Notes under the pieces: model-generated
What the model saw: only the letters and a program-made list of their open reading frames with translations
What the model was told of the DNA's origin: nothing
Database searches by the model: none
NCBI GenBank assembly: GCA_037954235.1
Contig: JBBMOA010000001.1
Coordinates: 1,229,001 to 1,293,000, forward strand
Length of the DNA stretch: 64,000 nt
Reading direction: 5' to 3'
Origin: Aulostomus chinensis
Taxonomy: Eukaryota > Chordata > Actinopteri > Syngnathiformes > Aulostomidae
Program-made: the position numbers and the translations under genes
Part shown: one piece after another, positions 22,313 to 32,864 of the stretch
Position numbering within the stretch: position 1 is the stretch's first letter
Layout of the letters: every line of letters begins with the position of its first letter

Positions 22313-25002
22313 TCAAGTGTGCATTCTCATGTGTCTTCTCAGATTACCCGTTTCTGAGAATCTTTTGCCACAAACTGAGCAGGGGAATGGTTTCTCTCCA
22401 GTGTGCATTCTCATGTGTCTTTTCAGACATCCCCTTTCTGAAAATCTTGTGCCACAAACTGAGCAGGGGAACGGTTTCTCCCCAGTGTGCGTTCTCATGT
22501 GTGATTCTAGATTTGCCATTTCTGAGAATCTTTTGCCACATACTAAGCAGGGGAATGGTTTCTCTCCAGTGTGTGTTCTCATGTGTCTTTTCAGACATCC
22601 CTTTTCTGAAAATCTTGTGCCACAAACTGAGCAGGGGAATGGTTTCTCCCCAGTGTGTGTTCTCATGTGTCTATTCAGACATCCCTTTTCTGAAAATCTT
22701 TTGCCACAAACTGAGCAGGGGAATGGTTTCTCTCCAGTGTGTGTTCTTAAGTGTCTTTTCAGACGTCCCTTTTCTGAAAAATTTCTGCCACAAACTGAGC
22801 AGGGGAACAGTTTCTCCACAGTGTGTGTTCTCATCTGTGTTTTCAGATTTCCCTTTGAGAATCTTTTGCCGCACACTGAGCATGGGAATGGTTTCTCCCC
22901 AGTTTTTCTTCTCATGAGTGTATCCAAACTCCATGTTGAGCACCTACATGGATGCTCATCCTCACTGACTTCTGTCTGAGATTCAGAAGGGCCAAAGGTC
23001 TTTATTTTTTGCTCTTTTGAGTTGCAATGACTCACTTCCTGTCCTGGTCTCAATTTCTGAAGCAAATTCCTCCTTGAGCCAGAGGGTTCCTTGTGCTCAG
23101 AGGAGGCCGTGTTATCAGGTCTGACCCAATCATCCTCACTGACTTCAGGCTCAGCTTCAGAAGAGTCTGACATCTGGTCTTCAGTCTGGGGTTGTACAAG
23201 TGGATCTGGATCTACCTTGCTGGCTGGTTCTGGTTCTGGTCCTCCACTCTCTTCTCCATCAGCTTCTGTTTTCAGAGGATGAATTGGGCTGCTGCTCAGA
23301 GACTCTTCTTTCAAGTTCTCCTCAGTTAGACTCTGATGAAGCTGTGGGAACTGAGGTTTCTCTTCGTCCCCTTCACTCTTCACAGGGACCAGAGTGAAGG
23401 GGAACGTGGTGATATCAGCCTCCTGCTGCCCTTGAAGCTGCCCTCCCTCCTCACTGGTCCAGAGCTCCTCCCACTCCTCTTTAATGTGGGGGGGCTCTGG
23501 GTCCTGCAGCTCAGGGGGAACCTCTTCTTTAATCACCAGCAGCTGCTCCACATCTGCAGGACACAAACAGCAACATCAGAAATCTCTTCATTTGACTCTG
23601 AAACAGCGGAGCAACCGACAGAAACAGAAATCAACTCAATAAAGAGACGTCCTGCTACTGATGACCAGAAACGCTGGGTTCAGATGCTTGGATCAACGTT
23701 GTGTCACCCAGGTCAAAGGTCATAGGTCCCCTCTGCTGAATGGTTTTGTCCATTCATGATCACATCTGCTAGTCAGAATGTTCATTTCTAGAATGAGACC
23801 CTGTAGGAGAATGAGAGTTCAGTCCCTAGAACCAGAGGGAACCTGTACCGATGCTAAACATGTCAGTCCACCTACACTCACAGCCAGGGAGGTGCTGGCC
23901 ACTGGGAGAAGTGGAATGATTCCCTAATGGCCGGTCCAGCCCAGGCCAACCGGGCAGTGGAGAAAAAAAGGTTGTTTTTAATGGGCTGATATAATTTCCA
24001 GTGTACAGGATCATCTTTTAACAAGGTAGCACCGTAGCAGCCTACAGAAGAACGACACAAGTACACCAACATGCACAGCATGCTGGGCCAGCCTGTCACA
24101 CACGACTCAGTTAGAGTTAGTTAGGAGTTAGCAACACAGTGTGAATGTCCCCTCAGCTTGGTCTTGTCTTGGTTCAGTTCAACAGGGGACGGGTGGAGGG
24201 TATGTAGCTCTGTCTGGGGGCGGTGGGCCTGGTCGTTGTAGTGGGCTGTGGTTTGCCCCGTCTTGTCGTGGGGTGTGGGTGGGCCTCGATGCTGGTGGGG
24301 CTCCATCCCCTTGGGCTCAGCTCCTGCTGTGGGGGGGGGGGGGGGTGGTGCCTGGTGGGCCCGGGGTCATCTCTCTGCCCCGTCTCTCTGTGGGCTGCCT
24401 CCAGGCGGGGGTTGCTGCTCCTATGCTGTCCTGCGGGTCCTGGCATGGGTTGGGCCTGTGGCCTGGGGGGGGGGGGGGGGGGTTCCTGGGGCTCCCTGTG
24501 TTCAGGGGGTTTCTGGGTGCCCTGGTGGTTTGGTCCTGACCTGCCTGCTGTCCTGGACTGGGGGTGTGATGTTCTGGTCCCCCACATCAGCTACAGTCAG
24601 CTACCCACCGCATCCAAGACAAACTGTTGCACACACACATATACATACACACACGTATACACACATGGAGCGCACAACTGACCCATAATCACACACTCAG
24701 ACATTTATTTTAAAATCATATTAAACCAAATGGTAAATCTGCACTGGAAATTCTGCAACCAATGTTTTTTCTTTTTTCCTCTGTGGTGGCGGAATGAATG
24801 TTCGTGGCCAAAATCCATTCTTCTCATGTTTGGAGTTGTTTTGTTGTTGTTGTTGAGTTGTTGTTTTGTTTTGTTTTTGTTTTGTCTGTCTTCCAGGAAG
24901 TCTGACCCCCCCCCCCCACACACACCCACACACACCCACACAGATGCATCTGTGTATGTGTGGGTGTCAGAATGATCCAAGTGAGAATGAGTGAGAGACC
25001 TG

Positions 25003-25061
<59 letters not shown>

Positions 25062-26026
25062 CTGGTCTCAAAATACACGCCTCTCTGGCTACAAAGAAAG
25101 GTCAGTGAGAGTTTTTCTCGACTGATAACTTCTGTTGTTCTGTGTTGTAGAACTGTAATACTCTGAGAAGAAATACCTGCTGGCTCTACTCTCTCTCTCT
25201 CTCTCTCTGGTCTATTTTTATATTTCGTCTCTTGGTGACCAGTAGAATTTCCGATCGAACTCTCGATAAATCTCTGTTGTTATTGTTGTTACTGTTTTTG
25301 TTTGTTTGTTTTTCTCCTATTGTTGCCCCCCCCCCCCTGTCCTCCCTGTCCTGTCCCTGCTCTCTCTTCCTGTCCTCTCCTGAGCCTCAGTCCGGTAGCT
25401 TCATCAATGAACCAACACCATTCCTAATAAAGTTCAACACAGAAGGTGATAGGAGGAGTTTATCAGGTTCCTCCTTAGCAGAGTAGAACTGCTTCAGTCC
25501 AACCAGGCACCAGGATCATGGATGCTGCTGCTGAACAGGACAGGGTAAAAACTACAAAAGAAGGCTGGACAACAATCCACAGAAAAACTAGTTTACCCTT
25601 TGATTTTGACCTCTGAATTTTTACATTTTACCTTTCAGACGTTCACACACAACCCGGAAATGGCTTTTTACACCTAAAATCCCCTAAAATGCTCTCTGAG
25701 GGCCTCTGCAGCTCCACTTCCTGGCTGAATGAGGGGCCCAGCAGGTCCCTGCGGGACTCACCTGCTCTGTCCAGCCTGACTCGGGGCTTCAGCACGGCAT
25801 CGAGCAGCAACCTCTGCCGGCGGTTCTCCCGCTCGTACTCCGCCACGGTTTCCTCCAGCAGAGCCACGATCTGCTCCGCGGCCGCCGCCAGCCGCTCGGT
25901 GAGCAGCGCTCTCAGCACCGGGACTCCAGCCGCTGAGTCTCCTTCTCCCAGCTGCAGCAGGAAGTCTTCAGCGGCGGCGAGGATCCGCTCCTGGACCGAC
26001 ACCCGCAGCAGCTGCGCGGCGCACAT
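22313..26026 (-). CDS. C2H2 zinc-finger protein, two exons (join 22,313-23,553 and 25,762-26,026)
   Basis: Exon 1 runs from ATG at 26,026 to a GTGAGT donor at 25,761. It encodes the teleost zinc-finger leader (MCAAQLLRVSVQERI, then LLTERLAAAAEQIVALLEETV, ending LDAVLKPRVRLDRA). Exon 2 begins after TCCTGCAG at 23,553; phase 1 rejoins as DRA-DVEQLLVIKEEVP. It has an acidic linker (PEPPHIKEEWEELWTSEEGG) and then seven fingers joined by TGEKPF linkers. Finger 1 is degenerate (one residue missing in SKGNL, first zinc His replaced by Gln in KTQMRTH); fingers 2-7 have complete C2-H2 sets (CSVCG...H...H). The frame ends at TGA at 22,315-22,313, exactly where the next linker glycine would be. Fingers of this class bind DNA in the nucleus; the target is unknown. 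The first exon is CpG-rich, consistent with a promoter there. Splicing is inferred from sequence. Confidence 0.88.
23554..25761 (-). other. Intron of the zinc-finger gene
   Basis: Bounded by GTGAGT and TCCTGCAG on the minus strand. It contains G-rich tracts on the plus strand (runs of 10 or more G at 24,331-24,344 and 24,466-24,482), a C-tract plus CA repeat near 24,907-24,940, a long (CA)n at about 25,003-25,060 and a (TC)n at about 25,187-25,208. No other exon was found. Large ORFs through the G-rich part are compositional. Confidence 0.7.
25003..25060. repeat. (CA)n microsatellite in intron
   Basis: Uninterrupted CA run of about 58 bp. Confidence 0.97.
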
Positions 26027-26170
26027 GTTGAGGTTCTACCGGCGCCACTCAGCCTTCAGGAGACAAAGACCGAGGCCGGGGGTTCGCGGACTTCTCCTTC
26101 TTTCCTCGTTGTGTTCAAAGCTTCCCGCGTCTTCGTCTCGTTCTGTGAGGCGCGTATCGATGACGTATGT
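25750..26170 (-). promoter_or_regulatory. CpG-rich exon 1 / promoter region of the zinc-finger gene
   Basis: CpG density is far above the surroundings (GCGGCCGCCGCCAGCCGCTC, CCGGGGGTTCGCGG). The stretch covers the start codon at 26,026 and about 145 bp upstream. No TATA box is evident. Assignment as a CpG-island promoter is inferred. Confidence 0.55.
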
Positions 26171-26538
26171 GTTGACGTCCGAAGCCTCTCCAGCCGGCAG
26201 TGACCACGTGACTGATTCAGGACCTGCTTCTCCGGCTTGGCGTGAGATTCTAAATGTAAAGCAGTGAAACGCCGTGGTTTCCTCCCTCCTCGTCCAAAAG
26301 CGTTCGCTATTTGATCAAAGGAAGGAGAAACAAGTGACTCGATGTTGTGGAGGCTGAACTCAGAGTTGAGAGAACTTTCATTCTGATCTGAGAGCAGCAA
26401 CAAAGCCACTGAGAAAAACTGAACCACTGTCAGAGTCGGCACAGCATCAGCAGTCAGGCTGTGTTCACACTGGGAGAAACCATCGGACAGAAACCTCCCT
26501 CAGTCACACTGAAGGAACCTGAACTGACTGCTGCAGCT

Positions 26539-26541
<3 letters not shown>

Positions 26542-26627
<86 letters not shown>

Positions 26628-26630
26628 ACA
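26542..26630. repeat. (CA)n microsatellite
   Basis: About 80 bp of CA repeat, slightly interrupted at its right end (CATACACACA). Confidence 0.97.
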
Positions 26631-26867
26631 GGAGGAAACATGAACAGAGACATAAAAGCACGGGATGCCTCCTCCTCCTCCTTCCAGAGATCAACTGATC
26701 TCCAGATTGACTTCAGTTCTTTGATCAGAATTCTTCTTCCTCCTTGATAGATTTATTGATACTTTGTCATAGACGGTCCATTCCTATTGGAGGATGTTAA
26801 AGAGCAGAAGAACCAGGTTCCCATGTATGGAACTAGAATATTTATATGCTGTATTGCAGTCGTTTCC

Positions 26868-27203
26868 AATATCCATCCATCCATTGTCTTCCTCTTATTC
26901 CTGTTAAGGGTCATGGGGGGTGGAGCCTATCCCAGCGTCTACAGGCAAGAGGCGGGGTTCACCCTGGACAGGTCACCAGTCCATCACAGGACCAACACAT
27001 AGAGACAGACAACCATTCACTCTCACAGTCACACCTACAGTCAATTTAGAGTATCAATCAGCCTCGTCCCCTCTTGATGTCTTTGGACTGTGGGAGGAAG
27101 CAGGAGAACCAGAGAGAACCCACGCAGGAACAGGGACTCACACAGAAAGATCCTGTGCTCCAGCCAGGACTGGAACCCTGAACCTTCTTGCTGTGAGGTA
27201 TTT
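26868..27203 (-). mobile_element. tRNA-headed SINE-like repeat, reverse, head truncated
   Basis: The minus strand matches the copy at 59,812-60,180 from AAGAAGGTTCAGGGTTCCAG through TCCCACAGTCCAAAGACATC to the tail (ATGG)n, seen here as ATCCATCCAT. The A-box part of the head is missing where it meets the 27,204 repeat. ORFs across it are not genes. Confidence 0.85.
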
Positions 27204-27218
27204 TTATCTCACAAGTGG

Positions 27219-27400
27219 AAAAATGTAGAATCTTCATGTCATTACATGTCGTTCTCCATTGGGTCACTAGGGGGCAGCACCTACCTGCATCACCAATATG
27301 AGCCTTCCGTCTGTCAGGGGGTAGAATTCAGTCACCACCAATGACATCAGAGTCAGAGTTTAGACATCAAAGACAGACATTAAAGCCTCTCAGATAAAAC
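27219..27400 (+). repeat. Dispersed repeat family A, internally deleted copy
   Basis: Begins ATGTAGAATCTTCATGTCAT and ends AGACAGACATTAAAGCCTCTC. Both ends match the longer copies at 28,958-29,760 and 42,668-44,830. Here CACCTACCTGCA joins directly to TCACCAATATGAGCC, so about 650 bp of the interior is missing. Confidence 0.85.
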
Positions 27401-28957
27401 AAAAATATCCTGCAATATTTTTTCCAAAGTGAGACCCTCTTTATTCTCTAGTTTAATCTGCTGCAATAATAATGAGCATCTTTGTCAGTCTACTGATGAA
27501 TGTCAGATATCTTTGATGACCAAACCTGGACGTTTGTCTCAGTTTGACTGGAAGTCTCATTCATTCATTTCTCCTCCATGATTTCCTGCAATGATTTCCT
27601 GGTTCTGCTCCATTCAGGTTCAGAGAGCTGAGATTAAAATCACTCAGGAATAAAAGAGGAGACACCAACAAGTCAGCATGGAAGAGGAGCAGCTTTTCAA
27701 ACTGGTCACCCTGGCTGCTGGTCTGGGCCTCCCTTTGCCTCGGTGCTCCTTGAACCAGTGAAGGTCCTGGTCCAGTCTTCTCCACTGAGTCCTGGTCAAC
27801 AGGGAGCACCTCCCCACCAGAGAGGTGCAGGGCAAAGGAAAGGAAAACTCCAACCAGAATGAACGCTGCACTAAAAACTGCCCTCCATTTCTTGAGGGGA
27901 ACGTTGGGTCTTCCTCAGGCAAATGGCAGTCAGCAGTGGCTCAACATCTGAACTGAGCCCAGACCTGGTCAGCTGATCATTCACCAGCTCAGCCCCTCCC
28001 ACTCATGACGAAGACCTTGAAAACCCCAACATCACCTGCTCCACCTCAGTCTGGCGTGTATGGATGGAGGGCTGTGATGTCAGCAGCGATGACATCACTG
28101 ACACAAACACACTGATCTCTGACTGGTTTGGTCTGAGTGGGATTCAGTGACATCACACGACCTGCACCAGATGAAGGGGCGGGGCATCCAGGAGCTGTGA
28201 CATCACTGGTGACTCTTGTTGGGCCGCCTTCTTGGCCAAAGTGGAGGAGAACAGGACCCAAATACAGACGGGGGAGAGGAGCGTTCAACAAAAGGAGGCT
28301 TGAATGATGAAAAGACAAAGAACAACAAAGGAACTCAAAGCACCAACAGAGGAGAAAAGACAAAGTAGCAAACAAAAGCCAAACTTCCACTGGAAACTTG
28401 GAGGAGCTGGAACAGGAGGGAGAGAACATGAGGCTGAGAACCCTGGAGAATGAGAGGTGGACAAATCCACCAGCGCAGCATCAGGAGAGCAAAGAAACCA
28501 GAAGGAGCTTTGAGGAGCTGCTGACATGCAGCCAGGGAGCGTCTGCCTGAGATGGGAGGAGCTGCTCATCCACCCAGATGGAGAAGCAGCCATCTTGCTC
28601 TTCTGACGCCGACCGGCAGAAGGAACAGAGGAGGTGAGGGGCCTCACGTTGTCATGGCAACATGGAAACATTCCACTCTATCAGTGTTGCCTCCATCAGA
28701 CGCACTTCGTCTTTGTGAAGATCAAAGTGAAAGGAAATAATAAAATAAAACAATGAAGGCTGCATGAACTGAGTGACACACTTGAGGATGACATCAGCGA
28801 AATGTGTGATGTCACACTGCAGAGTCGTGAGGTCATCACCAGAGAACAAATGAGTGATGAGATGCTGATTATTGACTCTCTACTTTAAATGATCTCACTC
28901 TCTTCCAGCTTGAAGAAGTTGGAGGATGAATGAAGTCAAGAAATGGAAAAATGGAGA
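27401..28957. other. Intergenic DNA, no gene recognised
   Basis: Several short ORFs on both strands lack domains and overlap one another. I see no RNA gene or mobile element here. Confidence 0.45.
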
Positions 28958-29760
28958 ACGTGCATGTCATTACATGTTGTTCTCCATTGGGTCACTAGGG
29001 GGCAGCACCTACCTGCAACTCCTGGGAGCCCTCAGTCTCACCTCATTTTCAGGCTCCAACTAAAATGAAGCTTCAACTCTTCTGAATCCTCTCCACCTCC
29101 ATCTGTTTGAAACTTCCAGGTTTGATCAACATCCCAGTCTGAACACATCTACAGGTCAGTAGTGACCACAGCGCCACCTACTGGCAGCAGGAAATGACAG
29201 ATTTGACACTGAGATGTCCTCATGTAGCCTGTTCATGGTGTCCTGCTCAGATGTGGTCAGACCCACCCTGAGAGTTTGGGGAGAACTCTTGAAGCCTGGG
29301 ACTTCAGGTCCAACGCTGAGACCACGGCGTGATGGAGAGTTCTTATGATTCATCAGCACAATCAGACTCTGAGAACTCCTCCCTCCCTGGTTGATCTGAG
29401 TCAAAGTTCCCATGTCAGATCAACTTCCTGTCCTGATGACATCACTACTGCAGGTGACCAGTTAGCATTGCTCTGTTTGATGAAGCTGCGTTCAGGGAAT
29501 GAGGAAGTTTCCCTTTGTGTCACTGCTTCTCTACTAATCTGATCTCTGATCAGTTCACCAAGAAGAGTCTGGGGTCAGGGGCTTGATGAGTAGAGCTGTT
29601 TAGTCAGGAGGAGGCTGCTCTGATTGGTTCCTGACACTGAAACAAGACCTTCATATATTTATGATGACATCACCAATAGGAGCCTTCAGTCTGTCAGGGG
29701 GTAGAATTCAGTCAGCACCAATGACATCAGAGTCAGAGTTCAGACATCAAAGTATATTGG
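28958..29760 (+). repeat. Dispersed repeat family A, long copy
   Basis: Runs from GAACGTGCATGTCATTACAT to GAGTTCAGACATCAAAG. It is collinear with 42,668-44,830 except that the latter carries an L2-type insertion after GAGAACCCTTG. No coding capacity is visible, and no terminal repeat was recognised. Confidence 0.85.
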
Positions 29761-30062
29761 AAAATATACTGCAGTATAATAAATATTAGATTTCCATGTA
29801 TGGGAACCTCACTCTCAAAAGTAAAAAGTATTCTTTGTGCTGGTCCAGGCCAAGATGGTGGTGTATGTGAGCTGAAGGAGGAGGGTGGGTTCTGTTCCTG
29901 TGTGTGGAACTCATCAGATCCAGGATCCAGGATCCAGCTGGACTTCAGCTTTCATCAAATATCAGGAGATTTGGACTCATTTAGAAATGTGTGGTGCCAC
30001 CAGAGAGTCCTGAGTCCTGTGGAAGACGACAAGCTGTTGTTGGTGAACCTGCTGAAGATAAA

Positions 30063-30069
30063 ATGTGTG

Positions 30070-30108
<39 letters not shown>
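30063..30108. repeat. (GT)n microsatellite
   Basis: About 46 bp of GT repeat abutting the left end of the DNA transposon. Confidence 0.95.
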
Positions 30109-30846
30109 ATGTACACTGTAATAAATGATTTTTGAGAGTAGTAATTATAATCCATGAAAATCGTCTAAAATTTACTCGATTATTCTAGTCAGCAAGAGAA
30201 TAAATAAAAATAGGGTAAACTATCCCCAATTGCTAACAGCATTAAGTGTTACGTCGAAAAATTTAATAAAATATACCCAGAAGCCATCAGTCCTATGCAG
30301 CAAATTGCGCATGCGCCAGACTGCGACTGGATTTGAACCTGATTCTAACCGAAGGCTGCAGATCGTCGGAGTACCGTTACTGGACTGAAGGTAAATTAAG
30401 ACGACTCTTTTACATTTTGCTCTTTATATAATCACGAATGTAAATGTTGATTTATGAAATGATAGATACTTCACGAGTTGTGGTCTCCTGCTTGATTCTG
30501 AATACTTGAACCAAATGTTTCAATCAGTGACAGGTGGCAGCTCTTTATTCAGTAATGTTATGCGTACGTGCACAGTCGAGCTTGTTTATGAATCATAACA
30601 TGTAGTGAAGTTGTTTTATTGCCCAGTTATGTCGTCTCCGCTGCATTATGATACAATATTCCCTCTTTCAACTCCTTAATAATGGACCATTAGTGGCTTT
30701 GCGTGCAATTCGCGCGCGGGAGTTCACATACCTCGGTGGTGGTAGCATGCGTACATGTACGTTATAACTCTACATTGTTTACATATCGTATTTAGGGATG
30801 TGAACGACTTGTTATTTTGCGAGTCGATTTTTCAGACATATTTGGA

Positions 30847-30989
30847 GCAATTTTTGGTAGGTTGCCCCTTGATTCTTCCCGTTAGCAGGTGGCGCTATAT
30901 GCTATCGCTAAGTTAGCAAAGTTGCTAGCAATAGCATATAGCGCCACCAGCTAACGGGCAGAATCAAGCGGCAACCTACCAAAAATTGC
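30847..30989. repeat. 143-bp palindromic foldback
   Basis: The outer arms GCAATTTTTGGTAGGTTGCC and GGCAACCTACCAAAAATTGC are perfect complements. The pairing continues through GGTGGCGCTATATGCTAT / ATAGCATATAGCGCCACC with few mismatches to a small loop near 30,910-30,925. It could be a nested miniature transposon or an arm-to-arm duplication of host-element sequence. No clear target duplication is visible. Confidence 0.85.
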
Positions 30990-31543
30990 AATTCATTAAA
31001 TGGCGACTATACCAGGGATCCAAAACAGAGCAAAACCGAGAGAATTCCCTGTGAGCACCATGTTAAATCCCCTTAACTTCACAGAATAATTCAACCCATT
31101 TAAAGCCTGTTTAAGCTTTTGCCTCCTGACAACTGTGTGTGTTTTTTTTTGTTTTTTTTTAGTCGTCTGGACATTAGCGTCGATTAGCATGCTAACTCCA
31201 TAGCCGGTACTGTCCTCATAGACTGCATAAAGAGTGACTGGAACCGACTGAACTCGTGTTCGCCGTGGAGTCGTTACTGCCGTGGCAGGCGTTGGCTCGC
31301 CCCAATCGAGCAAGCTGATGCTAATGTCCAGACTACCAGAGAGGCATGTGGCTGCAGACCTCCACTGTCACTATGGGAAATCACGTGATACATTTCAAAA
31401 TAAAATCGTGAGGGCACTTCCGTTAGCGTCGCTTTTCTCACCAATGCATTCATTAGTAATCAATATAACGTAAAATATTTTAATTACTTGTCAATAGTAT
31501 ATCTTTTTTTTTGTTACTAAACTTTTTTAAAAAATTTCGTTAA

Positions 31544-31856
31544 GTGCTTTTGTTTTATGTTGGCATGAGCGTGGATATTTTATTTTGAATGAACTGTATG
31601 CCGAATGGAGGCTGCCTGAGAGCGGAGGCTGCCTGAGAGGAGCGACCTCACAGTGGAGGTGTGCAGACTAACAGTACAGTGTTCTCATTAATGATTGCCG
31701 TCTATACAATATAAGATTATACACTGTACTGTTAGTCTGCACACCTCCTCTGTGAGGTCGCTCCTCCCACAGGCTCCTCTCATGCAGCCTCCGCTCAGGA
31801 TATAGTTCATTCAAAATAAAATACCCACATTCATGTTCAACTTAAAACAAAAGCAC
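31544..31856. repeat. 313-bp imperfect palindrome reaching into the transposase ORF
   Basis: The left arm starts GTGCTTTTGTTTTATGTTG and includes GTGGATATTTTATTTTGAAT. The right arm mirrors it (TTCAAAATAAAATACCCAC...CTTAAAACAAAAGCAC). The inner part contains GGAGCGACCTCACAG...AGACTAACAGTACAGTG and its complement, around a ~45-bp spacer. The right arm overlaps the first codons of the transposase-like frame at 31,833. Confidence 0.85.
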
Positions 31857-32412
31857 AGAAAGACACTTGGGTACATGGAGAGCAAGATCAGTGAACACCG
31901 TTACAGGTTTCAAGAAGTGTTCCCAGAGGAGACATTGAAACCAAAACACCACTTCCTTGAACATTATCCATGGCTTACGACTGTTTTTGGGCCACTTGTG
32001 AATTTCTGGACAATGCGGTTTTGAAGCCAAACATCGATTTTTCAAAAGGATTGTGAGGCAGACTGTGTCTTTTAGAAACATTGTCATGACACTGGCAAAA
32101 AAACACCAGTCAATGATTGCATATCATACACCTGATTGCAACAATCAGAGGTCAACACTGTCGGTGTCCCGGATGACTCAAGTGGCAGTCGATGTTCTAA
32201 ATGACAGCATTAAGGAGTCATTTGCAAGGGAGTTCCCCAGAGCAGAGGTTGTAAACATGACAAGCAAGGTAACCATTTTAGGCACAGACTACAAAGTTGG
32301 AATGCTGCTGCCCTTTGGATCGACAGGAGGCTTGCCTGACTTTGGAGAAATACTGCAAATAATAATTGTGCATGAAACCCCAGTCTTGGGCCTGAAATTG
32401 CTGAGTGGATGG
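31833..32412 (+). pseudogene. Transposase-like protein relic
   Basis: The first frame reads MFNLKQKHRKTL...LKPKHHFLEHYPWLTTVFGP and LVNFWTMRF. After a one-base frameshift near 32,022 it continues EAKHRFFKRIVRQTVSFRNIV, then MTLAKKHQSMIAYH and a tail to 32,412. The KPKHH--HYP---FGPL---WTMRFEAKH pattern recurs in fish transposon-encoded proteins, where it forms part of a presumed transposase. The catalytic centre is not identifiable here. Missing upstream domains and the frameshift show it is inactive. Family naming is from memory of the motif, so superfamily is uncertain. Confidence 0.6.
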
Positions 32413-32864
32413 TGAACACATGAGGAGCTTTAAGGTGGAGCCAACAGGAGAGAGAAAAATCCTCCAGCATTCAAAACTCAAGGATACATACCCCCTGGCT
32501 GCATACAGTACAGCAGATGGTCGGATGGTGTGCCTTAAACACTTCATTGGCACATTTGAGGAAGTAGACTTGGGTTGAGTAATTGTCATATCAATTGTGT
32601 GCACACTTTGCCAGTTGAAAGAAAACAAGAACTTGGTGTCTTAAAACAAAATACATGAGTTTAAAGGGCTGTCCACACTAACAAATATAAGAATAAAACT
32701 ACTCAATCCTGTACTCACCACATGGTACTAAACTAGGGTGTGTAAAGTCTGGAAATGTTCAAATGAAAATGAAATGAACCTGTGCAAGTAAACATATCTA
32801 TCAACTGTCTAAATTTCTTTAGGTTATCTGTCAATACAGCTGAGGACAACACTTCCCAACAACA

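Noticed and set aside
22272..22979. Plus-strand 235- and 204-codon ORFs with repeating peptides
   Set aside because: They are antisense shadows of the minus-strand zinc-finger array; the 84-bp peptide periodicity mirrors the fingers.
24141..24688. Overlapping Gly/Pro-rich ORFs of 130-150 codons
   Set aside because: They lie in the intron of the zinc-finger gene and arise from G-runs; all frames are open for the same compositional reason.
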